From NCBI GenBank assembly GCA_025929465.1, contig JAICMC010000006.1, positions 1 to 37,568 on the forward strand: a stretch of 37,568 nucleotides of DNA. Reading direction: 5' to 3'. A program made the translations under genes and the position numbers. Each line of letters opens with the position of its first letter. Position 1 is the first letter of the stretch. Origin of the DNA: Nostocoides sp. Its GTDB lineage: Bacteria; Actinomycetota; Actinomycetes; Actinomycetales; Dermatophilaceae. The notes beneath the pieces are model-generated. The model was not told where the DNA came from and did not search any database. It worked only from the letters and a program-made list of their open reading frames with translations. Positions 1 to 6,797 of this stretch are shown here, one piece after another.

Positions 1-1652
1 AAGCCGATGGTGCCGGTCGGCGCGAGCACCGAGGCCTGCGCGTTGCGGTAGCCCGACTTCTCGCCCTGCTTGACGACCGCGTCCCACGCCTTGGTGGCGG
101 CGCGGTGCACCGCGGTGTCCATGCTGTCGAGCGGGCGGATCTGGTCGTTGGCGGCCTGGTGCTTGCGCATCACCCGCTTGTGCGCGTCGGCGTTGCGGGC
201 GTACCCGGCATACGGGCCGACGACCGCGGCCAGCTCCGCGGACCGCCTGTAGGCGGCGCCGGTGAGCAGCGAGGTGATCGAGGCGGCGAGCGCGCGGCCG
301 CCATCGGAGTCATAACCGTGGCCGGTCGCCATGAGCAGGGCGCCGAGGTTCGCGTACCCGATGCCGAGCTGGCGGTAGTCGCGGGTGGTGACTGCGATCG
401 GCTCGGTCGGGAAGTCGGCGAAGCAGATCGAGATGTCCATCGCCGTGATGACCAGCTCGACGACCTTGGCGAACGTCTCCGCATCGAAGGTGTCGTCGTC
501 GCGCAGGAACTTCAGCAGGTTGAGCGAGGCAAGGTTGCACGAGGAGTTGTCGAGCGACATGTACTCCGAACAGGGGTTGGATGCGGTGATCCGGCCGGTC
601 TCGGGGTTGGTGTGCCAGTCGTTGATCGTGTCGTCGTACTGGATGCCGGGGTCGGCGCACTCCCAGGCCGCCTTGGCGATCGTGCCCATCAGCTCCCGGG
701 CGTCGATCGTCTCGATGACCGAACCGTCGCCACGGGCGCGCAGGCCGAAGTCGGTGCCGTCCTCGACCGCCTTCATGAACTCGTCGTTGACCCGGACGCT
801 GTTGTTGGCGTTCTGGTACTGGACGGACACGATGTCCTTGCCGCCGAGATCCATGTCGAAGCCGGCGTCACGCAGCGCGCGGATCTTGTCCTCCTCGCGC
901 GCTTTGGTCTCGACGAACTCCACGATGTCGGGGTGGTCCACGTCCAGGACGACCATCTTGGCGGCCCGCCGGGTGGCGCCACCGGACTTGATCGTCCCGG
1001 CGGACGCGTCGGCGCCCCGCATGAAGGAGACCGGGCCGGAGGCGGTGCCACCGGAGGACAGCAGCTCCTTGGACGAGCGGATCCGGGACAGGTTCAGACC
1101 CGCGCCCGAGCCGCCCTTGAAGATGAAGCCCTCCTCCTTGTACCAGTTGAGGATGGAGTCCATCGAGTCCTCGACCGAGAGGATGAAGCAGGCCGAGACC
1201 TGCTGCGGGCTCTTGGTGCCGACGTTGAACCACACCGGGCTGTTGAAGCTGAAGACCTGGTGCAGCAGGGCATGGGTCAGCTCGTGCTCGAACAGCGTGG
1301 CGTCGTCGCCGGACGCGAAGTACCCGTGGTCCTTGCCGGCCTTGGTGTAGGTGAGGACCACCCGGTCGATGAGCTGCTTGAGCCCCGACTCGCGAGCGGG
1401 CGTGCCGAGCGCCCCGCGGAAGTACTTGGTCGTGACGATCGTCGAGGCGTTGACCGACCAGAAGTCCGGGAACTCCACACCGCGCTGCTCGAAGATCGTC
1501 TGCCCCGTCCTCCAGTTCTGCTGGACGACGTCACGCTTCTCCCACGTCACCGCGTCGTAGGGGTGGACACCTGGGGTGGTGAAGATCCGCTCGACCTTGA
1601 CCCCCTTGTCCTTGCCGCTGCGGCGGGCACCTGCACGTGCGGTCTCGGTCAT
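1..1652 (-). CDS. nrdJ: Vitamin B12-dependent (class II) ribonucleotide reductase, C-terminus beyond the window edge
   Basis: Reduces ribonucleotides to deoxyribonucleotides using adenosylcobalamin, so it needs neither oxygen nor an activase. The 550 visible residues start at ATG 1652, preceded by an AGGAG-type ribosome binding site. They include the first active-site cysteine region (VSACFILSVED, Cys155), a glycine-rich KGGSGAGLNLSR loop, and the NPCSE motif near residue 360 that carries the thiyl-radical cysteine. The last visible residues, APTGTIG, belong to the conserved core, so roughly the C-terminal 40% of a family-length protein lies beyond base 1. The gene follows nrdR on the same strand after a 160-base spacer, the nrdRJ arrangement known from Streptomyces, and is probably repressed by NrdR. 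One CGGCATAC copy (206-213) forces TAT-GCC for Tyr-Ala, while a neighbouring Tyr-Ala in the same segment uses TAC-GCC. Confidence 0.96.
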   Translation of the reverse strand, partial: MTETARAGARRSGKDKGVKVERIFTTPGVHPYDAVTWEKRDVVQQNWRTGQTIFEQRGVEFPDFWSVNASTIVTTKYFRGALGTPARESGLKQLIDRVVLTYTKAGKDHGYFASGDDATLFEHELTHALLHQVFSFNSPVWFNVGTKSPQQVSACFILSVEDSMDSILNWYKEEGFIFKGGSGAGLNLSRIRSSKELLSSGGTASGPVSFMRGADASAGTIKSGGATRRAAKMVVLDVDHPDIVEFVETKAREEDKIRALRDAGFDMDLGGKDIVSVQYQNANNSVRVNDEFMKAVEDGTDFGLRARGDGSVIETIDARELMGTIAKAAWECADPGIQYDDTINDWHTNPETGRITASNPCSEYMSLDNSSCNLASLNLLKFLRDDDTFDAETFAKVVELVITAMDISICFADFPTEPIAVTTRDYRQLGIGYANLGALLMATGHGYDSDGGRALAASITSLLTGAAYRRSAELAAVVGPYAGYARNADAHKRVMRKHQAANDQIRPLDSMDTAVHRAATKAWDAVVKQGEKSGYRNAQASVLAPTGTIG

Positions 1653-1696
1653 GTCCTTGCTCCTGTTCCGATGATCACGTCATCAGTTCTATCGGT

Positions 1697-1713
1697 GACC
1701 ACTGACAGTGGTC
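1697..1713. repeat. 17-base near-perfect palindrome upstream of nrdJ
   Basis: GACCACTG-A-CAGTGGTC: two perfect 8-base arms around one central base, 45-61 bases upstream of the nrdJ start. It could be an operator or an RNA hairpin in the nrdR-nrdJ spacer. It does not resemble an NrdR box. Confidence 0.6.
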
Positions 1714-1767
1714 CTTGTCGTGCTCTGGTGCGGTGCAGCCGTCGTCCGGTGCCGCGCGGACGGTGGG

Positions 1768-1807
1768 CGGTCGTATGCCGCGGCGCCGGGCACGCGGCAT
1801 ACGACCG
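1768..1807. terminator. Terminator-like hairpin built from two inverted CGGCATAC copies
   Basis: The arms at 1768-1782 and 1793-1807 are perfectly complementary over 15 bases around a 10-base loop. Each arm contains one copy of the window-wide octamer (1773-1780 and 1795-1802). The hairpin begins five bases after the nrdR stop codon. There is no T-tract, so termination, attenuation before nrdJ or RNA stabilisation are all possible. Inverted DNA uptake sequences of Neisseria and Haemophilus often form terminators in just this position. Confidence 0.6.
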
Positions 1808-1812
1808 GGTCT

Positions 1813-2295
1813 TCAGGTGGTCCGGGCCGCGGGCTCGGTGCCGGTCGGCGTGTGCTCGGCCCGCAGCAGGGTGATGGCGCTCTCGAAGTCCTCGAGGGAC
1901 TCGAAGGCCTGGTAGACGCTGGCGAACCGCAGGTAGGCGACCTCGTCGAGCTCGCGCAGCGGTGCGAGCACCGCCAGGCCGACCTCGTGCGCGTCGATCT
2001 CGGCGCTGCCCTGGCTGCGGATGGTCTCCTCGACCCGCTGGGCGAGCCGGGCCAGGTCGTCCTCGGACACCGGGCGGCCCTGACACGCCTTGCCGACGCC
2101 GACGAGGACCTTCTCCCGGCTGAACGGCTCCGTCGCGCCGGAACGTTTGACGACCGACAGACTGGCCGTCTCGACGGTGGTGAACCGGCGTCCGCACTCA
2201 GGACACTGGCGGCGACGCCGGATCGAGGTGCCGTCCTCGGAGGCGCGGGAGTCCATCACCCGGGAGTCGGTGTGACGGCAGAACGGGCAGTGCAT
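1813..2295 (-). CDS. nrdR: Transcriptional repressor NrdR
   Basis: Zinc-ribbon plus ATP-cone repressor of ribonucleotide reductase genes that senses dATP/ATP. The 160 residues match the family's usual 150-170. The zinc ribbon is CPFC (Cys3, Cys6) with CPEC (Cys31, Cys34), followed by basic residues [15 protein letters not shown]. The ATP-cone runs from about residue 48 to 138 ([16 protein letters not shown] onward). The C-terminal TEPAARTT tail is a low-complexity extension. ATG 2295 puts the first cysteine at residue 3 as in all NrdR proteins and has a purine-rich GAGGGG upstream. It is the first gene of a likely nrdR-nrdJ unit and is probably autoregulated through the two boxes 100-150 bases upstream. 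Confidence 0.97.
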   Translation of the reverse strand: MHCPFCRHTDSRVMDSRASEDGTSIRRRRQCPECGRRFTTVETASLSVVKRSGATEPFSREKVLVGVGKACQGRPVSEDDLARLAQRVEETIRSQGSAEIDAHEVGLAVLAPLRELDEVAYLRFASVYQAFESLEDFESAITLLRAEHTPTGTEPAARTT

Positions 2296-2677
2296 CGCAG
2301 GTGGCCCCTCGGCGGCTGGATCGGGTGGATCGCGTCGCCTGGGGACGAGTCCGGGGACGACGTTGTGGAAGGCCTGTGGGTAACCGCTGACGTCTGTGCA
2401 CTAGATGTGGACTAACTACAGCCGTGTAACCACTAGATATAGGAATCTACGCTCCATGTGACCCACACCGCAAGCGCACCGGCCCAACCGTCGGCGAGGA
2501 CTGCGTTTGCGCAGGTCAGCGGGCCGTGCCCAGCCCGGTCCGTCTCCTGCTCGGGCGCGTCGCGCACTACGGCTGGGGCCGGTGTGGCAGGTGGGACGCC
2601 ACATCTGGGTGGCAGCGGCCAGATCCGCTTCTCGATGGCCGCCCGTCGGAGCCACCGCATACGGCAGGATCGACGCC
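2296..2677. other. Divergent intergenic region between nrdR and the winged-helix gene
   Basis: 382 bases without a gene. The nrdR-proximal half holds the tandem NrdR boxes and an AT-richer patch (2400-2455) that must contain the nrdR promoter. The right half has no convincing gene; an in-frame extension of the winged-helix ORF back to 2507 is low-complexity Arg/Pro/Ala and looks untranslated. The last 13 bases hold the -10-like hexamer of the winged-helix gene. Confidence 0.6.
2398..2445. promoter_or_regulatory. Tandem NrdR boxes
   Basis: Two 16-base sites, 2398-2413 and 2430-2445, share the core CACTAGAT and resemble the established NrdR consensus ACACWATATATWGTGT, better in the left half than the right. 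Their spacing is exactly 32 bases, about three helical turns, which is the arrangement NrdR needs for cooperative binding. They lie about 100 and 135 bases upstream of the nrdR start, in the local AT-rich promoter patch. The boxes also face the divergent winged-helix gene, but that gene's own -10 element is over 200 bases away. Confidence 0.8.
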
Positions 2678-3823
2678 GTGGTCCTGCGCACCCTGGATGA
2701 CGTGGTCCGGCGACGCCTGGCGACCCAGCACGTCACCGCAGCCGCGCTGCCCACCGCCACCGACGTGGTCCGGCACCTGCTCTGCGTCCAGGCCCAGGAC
2801 GCACCGCTCGCGGCATGGTCCGTCGGCCTGCGGTCACGGTCGATGACGTATGCCGGTGTGCTGGCCGAGCAGGGACGGGCCGGGTTCGTCCGCCTGCACG
2901 TGTTACGCCCGACCTGGCACTTCGTGGCAGCCGAGGACGTGCGGTGGCTGCTGGACCTGACCTCGGCCAAGGTCGAGTCCTCGATGGCAGCCCGGCACCG
3001 GCAGCTCGGGCTGGACGACGCCCTGATCGGGCGCAGCCTGGACGCCCTCGCTGCCATGCTCGCGGACGGGGAAACCCTCACCCGCAGCCAGGTCGGCTCG
3101 CGCATGGTCCGCCTCGGGCTGCCCGGTCCGGGTGAGCGGATCGGCCACCTGCTCCTCCTCGGCGAGCTCCGCGGCCTGGTCTGCTCCGGCCCCCCGGCGG
3201 GGCCGCGCGGCACCGAGCACACCTACCAGCTGCTCGACGAGAAGGTGCCGTCCTCGCGGTCGGCTCGACCGGCTGACCGGGAGGAGGCGCTGGCCTGGCT
3301 GACCACGAGGTTCTTCGTCGGCCACGGACCGGCGCGCGTCGAGGACCTGGTCCGGTGGGCGGCCGTCACCAGCACCGAGGTGCGCCGGACGATCGGCCTG
3401 CTCGGCGACGCCCTCGACCATGTCGACGTCGGCGGCGAGGACCTGTGGTTCGACCCGCAGGCTCCACCACGCGCCCGCCGAGCCCGCGACGCCCACCTGA
3501 TGCCCACCTTCGACGAGGCCGTCCTGACCTTCGCCGGCGCAAGCCATCCACGCCGGGTCGGCCACCCGCGCGGCAGCCGCCGGCTGTCCCCGGCCGAGGT
3601 CGGCGGGGGTGCGGCGATCGTCGACGGCCGCGACGTCGGAGTCTGGAAGCGCACGGCATCCCCCCACGGTCTGACCGTGGCCATCGACCTCACCCCCGGT
3701 GAGCCCAGCGACACCAGGGCACGGCTGACGGCAGCTGCGGAGCGGTTGGCGGCCTTTGTCGGGGTGCCTCTCACGGCCCTCCGGTGGGGTCCTGGGCACC
3801 GGCGTCCGCCGCCCCCGCCATGA
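2678..3823 (+). CDS. Winged-helix DNA-binding domain-containing protein (HTH_42 type)
   Basis: A 381-residue protein of the crosslink-repair/AlkZ-like winged-helix group (HTH_42, formerly DUF1006). Family features are an N-terminal LRTLDDVVRRRLATQHV segment, VRHLLCVQAQDAPLAAWSVGLR, LRPTWHFVAAEDVRWLLDLT, a central winged-helix block, and a C-terminal DAHLMPTFDEAVLTF segment. Escherichia coli and Streptomyces relatives include DNA glycosylases, but most actinobacterial copies are uncharacterised, so a repair role is inference. GTG 2678 is preferred: homology begins there and CAGGAT sits seven bases upstream, giving a leaderless transcript. It converges on the LysM gene. A CGGCATAC copy lies at 2848-2855. 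Confidence 0.75.
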   Translation: MVLRTLDDVVRRRLATQHVTAAALPTATDVVRHLLCVQAQDAPLAAWSVGLRSRSMTYAGVLAEQGRAGFVRLHVLRPTWHFVAAEDVRWLLDLTSAKVESSMAARHRQLGLDDALIGRSLDALAAMLADGETLTRSQVGSRMVRLGLPGPGERIGHLLLLGELRGLVCSGPPAGPRGTEHTYQLLDEKVPSSRSARPADREEALAWLTTRFFVGHGPARVEDLVRWAAVTSTEVRRTIGLLGDALDHVDVGGEDLWFDPQAPPRARRARDAHLMPTFDEAVLTFAGASHPRRVGHPRGSRRLSPAEVGGGAAIVDGRDVGVWKRTASPHGLTVAIDLTPGEPSDTRARLTAAAERLAAFVGVPLTALRWGPGHRRPPPPP

Positions 3824-3885
3824 CGACGCAACCCGGCTGTCCGGTGGGACCCCAGACCCTGGTGTGGTGAACGGTTGCGGACATA

Positions 3886-4272
3886 TCAGTGGGTGGCCGG
3901 GATGAGAAGGACCTCGCCGGCATCGACCTGACCGGTCGACATCCGGTTGGCCAGCTGGATCCTGGTCACGGCCGCCCCCACCGGAAGGTCGGGGATCTCC
4001 CGGGCAGCGATCTGCGAGAGCGTGTCGCCCGGCTGCACGGTCACGGCATACGACGTCGGCCCCGCCGACCCCCACGACCCGGTCCAGACCGCCAGACCGG
4101 TGGCCAGAGCAAGCGCCACCAGCCCGGTCGCCAGCAGCCGCGCGGCCCTGGTCGGACGCAGGTGGGCTCCCTCGCCGGCGGCCGGCCAGGTCGGCACGAG
4201 AACCAGGGCGGGGCGGGTCGGCAGCCGAACCGAGTCGGGTGCTGCGGCACAGTCCACGGCCAGTGCGCTCAT
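3886..4272 (-). CDS. Small membrane-anchored LysM protein beside lexA (putative SOS cell-division or wall factor)
   Basis: A 128-residue protein with a Pro/Ala-rich N-terminus, one hydrophobic segment (LLATGLVALALATGLAVW, about residues 46-63), and a C-terminal LysM domain (YAVTVQPGDTLSQIAAREIP...IQLANRM...GEVLLIPATH) that would bind peptidoglycan outside the membrane. It lies divergent from lexA, the position of DivS in Corynebacterium, ChiZ/Rv2719c in Mycobacterium and YneA in Bacillus. These are SOS-induced division or cell-wall proteins, so a similar role is likely but inferred from context. ATG 4272 is chosen because GGAGGA lies seven bases upstream; ATG 4284 is in frame but lacks this. 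A LexA box lies 30 bases upstream, over the probable transcription start. Confidence 0.85.
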   Translation of the reverse strand: MSALAVDCAAAPDSVRLPTRPALVLVPTWPAAGEGAHLRPTRAARLLATGLVALALATGLAVWTGSWGSAGPTSYAVTVQPGDTLSQIAAREIPDLPVGAAVTRIQLANRMSTGQVDAGEVLLIPATH

Positions 4273-4301
4273 CGTGTCCTCCATCGGGTCGGCGCCGAAC
4301 A

Positions 4302-4317
4302 TCGAAGAGATGTTCGA
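4302..4317. promoter_or_regulatory. LexA (SOS) box of the LysM gene
   Basis: TCGAAGAGATGTTCGA matches the actinobacterial LexA consensus TCGAAC-N4-GTTCGA at 11 of 12 positions. On the minus strand it directly follows TACTGT (4322-4317), a plausible -10 element, so it would cover the transcription start of the LysM gene. It also sits inside a larger inverted repeat (CGAACATC 4296-4303 / GATGTTCG 4309-4316) and beside another (GTACA-AC-TGTAC, 4320-4331). Confidence 0.8.
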
Positions 4318-4383
4318 CAGTACAACTGTACGTTTTCTAGCACGTGTGTGCGAACAAGGCAAGACACGCATCGAACTGATGTG

Positions 4384-4411
4384 TCGAATCTGTGTCCGAA
4401 CGCGGTAGGCT
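4384..4411 (+). promoter_or_regulatory. lexA promoter with autoregulatory LexA box
   Basis: TCGAATCTGTGTCCGA (4384-4399) matches the LexA consensus at 10 of 12 positions and is followed by TAGGCT (4406-4411), a good -10 hexamer, about 85 bases before the lexA start. The box occupies the -35 region, the usual place for autorepression. A further half-matching TCGAAC at 4371 has the wrong spacing. Confidence 0.7.
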
Positions 4412-4496
4412 TCACTCACGTCGGATAGTCGAGCACCACCCACCGACATCCCCTCTGACCTGCGACATCCACTGCACACCGCGAGCGAGGACAGTC

Positions 4497-5222
4497 ATGG
4501 CTGCCAAGGACAAGCCCACCGTCTCCGAGATGCCGGAGCGCGACCACGGCGACGGCCTGACCGTGCGCCAGCGCCGGGTTCTGGAGGTCATCCGCAACTC
4601 GATCGACCGTCGCGGCTACCCGCCCAGCATGCGCGAGATCGGTGAGGCGGTCGGCCTCACCTCCCCGAGCTCGGTCGCCCACCAGCTGATGACCCTGGAG
4701 CGCAAGGGATACCTGCGACGCGACCCCAACCGGCCTCGCGCCATCGAGGTGCTGTCCCCCGAGCACCCGGACGCCAGAGGCCACCGACCGGCGTCCGCCG
4801 ACTTCGACGCCGGAGTCGACGAGACGGGCATCAACGACCAGCGCCCCGAGGCCAGCTACGTGCCGGTGCTGGGCCGGATCGCGGCCGGGGTGCCGATCCT
4901 GGCCGAGGAGACCGTCGAGGACGTCTTCCCGCTCCCCCGTCAGATCGTCGGCGAGGGCCCGCTGTTCCTCCTGCGTGTCGTCGGCGACTCGATGGTCGAC
5001 GCGGCCATCTGCGACGGCGACTGGGTCGTCGTGCGCCAGCAGCCGACCGCCGACAACGGCGACATCGTCGCGGCCCTGCTCGACAGCGAGGCGACGGTCA
5101 AGACGTTCAGGCGCAAGGACGGCAAGGTGTGGCTGATGCCGCACAACAAGGACTTCAGCCCTATCGACGGCGACCACGCGACGATCCTGGGCAAGGTCAC
5201 TGCGGTCCTGCGGCGCGTCTGA
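4497..5222 (+). CDS. lexA: SOS repressor LexA
   Basis: Repressor of DNA-damage genes and a RecA-stimulated self-cleaving serine protease. It has 241 residues with an N-terminal winged helix-turn-helix ([15 protein letters not shown]...[19 protein letters not shown], residues 22-60) and a C-terminal S24 peptidase domain. The Ala130-Gly131 cleavage bond lies in [11 protein letters not shown]. The catalytic residues are Ser165 (VVGDSMVDA) and Lys202 (SEATVKTF). ATG 4497 has a purine-rich GCGAGGA upstream and gives the usual length; the frame is open to an upstream ATG at 4392, which would place translation before the predicted promoter. Downstream it converges on the acetyltransferase gene. Confidence 0.98.
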   Translation: MAAKDKPTVSEMPERDHGDGLTVRQRRVLEVIRNSIDRRGYPPSMREIGEAVGLTSPSSVAHQLMTLERKGYLRRDPNRPRAIEVLSPEHPDARGHRPASADFDAGVDETGINDQRPEASYVPVLGRIAAGVPILAEETVEDVFPLPRQIVGEGPLFLLRVVGDSMVDAAICDGDWVVVRQQPTADNGDIVAALLDSEATVKTFRRKDGKVWLMPHNKDFSPIDGDHATILGKVTAVLRRV

Positions 5223-5247
5223 GGACGCCTGCTTACCGGGTCGGCCG

Positions 5248-5751
5248 TCAGGTGGCCGTCGGTGAGAGGCGCTGGTACCAGACGGTGTCCACCCAGCGGT
5301 CGAACTTGCGGCCGACCTGGCGCATCGTTCCGACGGGCTCGAACCCGCAGCGCCGATGCAGCGCCTCACTGGCCTGGTTCGGTAGGGCGATGACGGCGAG
5401 CTGGGTGTGCGAACCGGCTCGGTCCAACCTGCCCAGCAGCGCGGCATACAGCCCCTGACCGATCCCGCGCCCGCGCGCCGAACGGTGCAGGTAGATGCTC
5501 ACTTCCTGCGTCGCGTCGTACGCCGGACGCGGCCGGTAGGTGCAGGCGTAGGCGTAGCCGGCCACCGTCCCGCCGACCTCCACCACGAGGAACGGGCTGA
5601 GCGGGTCCGGCAGGCCGATCCGCCCCGCGAAGTGCTCCCGGCCGCGCTCGACCGTGTCGAAGGTCGCTAGCAGGGTGCGGACGGCGTCGTTGTAGATGCT
5701 CAGGCAGGCGTCCAGGTCGACCGGCAGACCGTCGCGGACGCCTGGGGTCAC
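5248..5751 (-). CDS. GNAT-family N-acetyltransferase (phosphinothricin acetyltransferase-like)
   Basis: A 167-residue single-domain GNAT enzyme that should transfer acetyl from acetyl-CoA to a small amine. The order of motifs follows the Pat/MddA group: ACLSIYNDAVRTLLATFDTV near the N-terminus, GYAYACTYRPRPAYDATQEVSIYLH, the acetyl-CoA loop RGRGIGQGLYAALL, and the C-terminal RRCGFEPVGTMRQVGRKFDRWVDTVWYQ. The Pat subgroup acetylates phosphinothricin, methionine sulfone or similar amino acids, so the substrate here is unknown. The GTG start overlaps the sirtuin stop by four bases (GTGA), so the two are translated together. A CGGCATAC copy lies at 5442-5449. Confidence 0.9.
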   Translation of the reverse strand: MTPGVRDGLPVDLDACLSIYNDAVRTLLATFDTVERGREHFAGRIGLPDPLSPFLVVEVGGTVAGYAYACTYRPRPAYDATQEVSIYLHRSARGRGIGQGLYAALLGRLDRAGSHTQLAVIALPNQASEALHRRCGFEPVGTMRQVGRKFDRWVDTVWYQRLSPTAT

Positions 5752-6659
5752 GCCGGGACCCCGAGCCGGTCGGCCACGGCCGCGAGGGTGGGCCCGAGCG
5801 GCGCGTCCACCCGCAGGGTCGCCTCACCGTCACCTCGCGTGGGCCCGTGGGTGAGGATCACCACGGGTATGCCGCGCGCGGCCGCCCGCCGGACGAACCG
5901 GTAGCCGCTCATCACGGCCAGCGAGGAGCCCAGGACGAGCAGGGCAGCTGCGGCGTCGGTCAGGTCGTAGCACCGCTCGACCCGGTCCTTGGGGACCGAG
6001 CCGCCGAAGAACACGACGTCCGGTTTGAGGGTGTCGGCTCGACAGACCAGACAGCTCGGCGCGCGGAACTCGGTGACGGCGGAGTCGGCCAGCACGATGT
6101 CGCCATCCGGCCGGATCTGGCTGCTCACCCGCGAACCGTCCTCGGCCAGCCCGGTCACGCGGTCGACGAACCCGGGGTTGGCATCGGCCATCAGGGCCTG
6201 GACGAGGTCGCGGTCCAGGCGTGCGCCGCAGGTCAGGCAGACGACCTCGGCCAGGGTCCCGTGCAGCTCGACCACGCTGCGCGCCCCCGCGCGCTGGTGC
6301 AGCCCGTCGACGTTCTGGGTGATGATCGGGCCGGCCGCACCGGCGGCCTGCAGGCCCGCGACGACGCGGTGCCCGACGTTGGGCTCGGCTGCCGCGAACC
6401 GGTGCCAGCCCACGTAGCTGCGCGCCCAGTAGCGCTGCCGCGCCTGGCTGGCGCCGACGAACTCACCGTGCTGCATGGGCGTCACGCGCCGTCGCCCGTC
6501 CGGACCCCGGTAGTCGGGTATGCCGCTGTCGGTCGAGATCCCGGCACCGGTGAGGATGAGCGGTGGGCGCTGGCGCACGAGCTCCACCAGGGCCTGCACG
6601 GCTGCCTGCGGGACCCGTCCGTGATGGTGGGACGCGGCGACGACCAGGCTCAGGCTCAC
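5748..6659 (-). CDS. NAD-dependent deacylase, class II (SIRT4-like) sirtuin
   Basis: Removes acyl groups from lysines using NAD+. The 303 residues carry GAGIS (38-42), SGIPDYRG, TQNVDGLH (114-121), the catalytic His133 (VELHG), and a zinc site CLTC/CLVC (Cys141, 144, 203, 206). The long insert between the two cysteine pairs is typical of class II, SIRT4-like sirtuins. GSSLAVMSGYRF completes the NAD fold. GTG 6659 is preferred over GTG 6737: the Rossmann core follows at the usual distance and GATACT lies six bases upstream, a -10-like element. It forms an operon with the acetyltransferase and is divergent from lysR. Two CGGCATAC copies (5867 and 6518) each force the rare Ile codon ATA, in RGIPV and SGIPD. 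Confidence 0.95.
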   Translation of the reverse strand: MSLSLVVAASHHHGRVPQAAVQALVELVRQRPPLILTGAGISTDSGIPDYRGPDGRRRVTPMQHGEFVGASQARQRYWARSYVGWHRFAAAEPNVGHRVVAGLQAAGAAGPIITQNVDGLHQRAGARSVVELHGTLAEVVCLTCGARLDRDLVQALMADANPGFVDRVTGLAEDGSRVSSQIRPDGDIVLADSAVTEFRAPSCLVCRADTLKPDVVFFGGSVPKDRVERCYDLTDAAAALLVLGSSLAVMSGYRFVRRAAARGIPVVILTHGPTRGDGEATLRVDAPLGPTLAAVADRLGVPA

Positions 6660-6742
6660 CGACCCAGTATCCCGCGCCACGGGTCCCCATGGCGCGGCAT
6701 GGGTTGCATCCCAACGCGACGTGACGTTTTGCGCCACAAGAG

Positions 6743-6755
6743 TAACTCCTCGTTA
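6743..6755. promoter_or_regulatory. LysR-type operator (T-N11-A)
   Basis: TAAC-TCCTC-GTTA is a perfect inverted repeat with the T-N11-A layout of LysR-family sites. It ends next to and overlaps the lysR -10 (TAGGAT, 6756-6761), fitting autorepression, and lies 84 bases upstream of the sirtuin start, fitting control of the divergent operon. Confidence 0.6.
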
Positions 6756-6761
6756 TAGGAT
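6756..6761 (+). promoter_or_regulatory. -10 element of the lysR transcript
   Basis: TAGGAT, six bases before the ATG at 6768. A transcript starting at the normal distance would begin at or within a base of that ATG, making the upstream mini-ORF leaderless. Confidence 0.6.
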
Positions 6762-6767
6762 GGGTCC

Positions 6768-6797
6768 ATGATCGATCCACTCGAGCGTGTCCCATGA
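6768..6797 (+). CDS. Nine-codon upstream ORF coupled to lysR
   Basis: Encodes MIDPLERVP. It begins with the same nine bases (ATGATCGAT) as the lysR coding sequence, 26 bases further on, and its TGA overlaps the lysR ATG (ATGA, 6794-6797). It starts where the predicted transcript begins. It may be a translated leader that couples or limits lysR translation, or the duplicated start could be a chance direct repeat. Confidence 0.4.
   Translation: MIDPLERVP

Noticed and set aside
105-1874. Long plus-strand open frame antisense to nrdJ
   Set aside because: It is antisense to a certain nrdJ gene, has Val/Asp/Gly-rich shadow composition and no family features. Similar long antisense frames over comEC, leuS, proB and obg were rejected for the same reason.
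2507-2677. N-terminal extension of the winged-helix protein from ATG 2507
   Set aside because: The extra 57 residues are Arg/Ala/Pro-rich with no homology, and the -10-like element lies just before GTG 2678.
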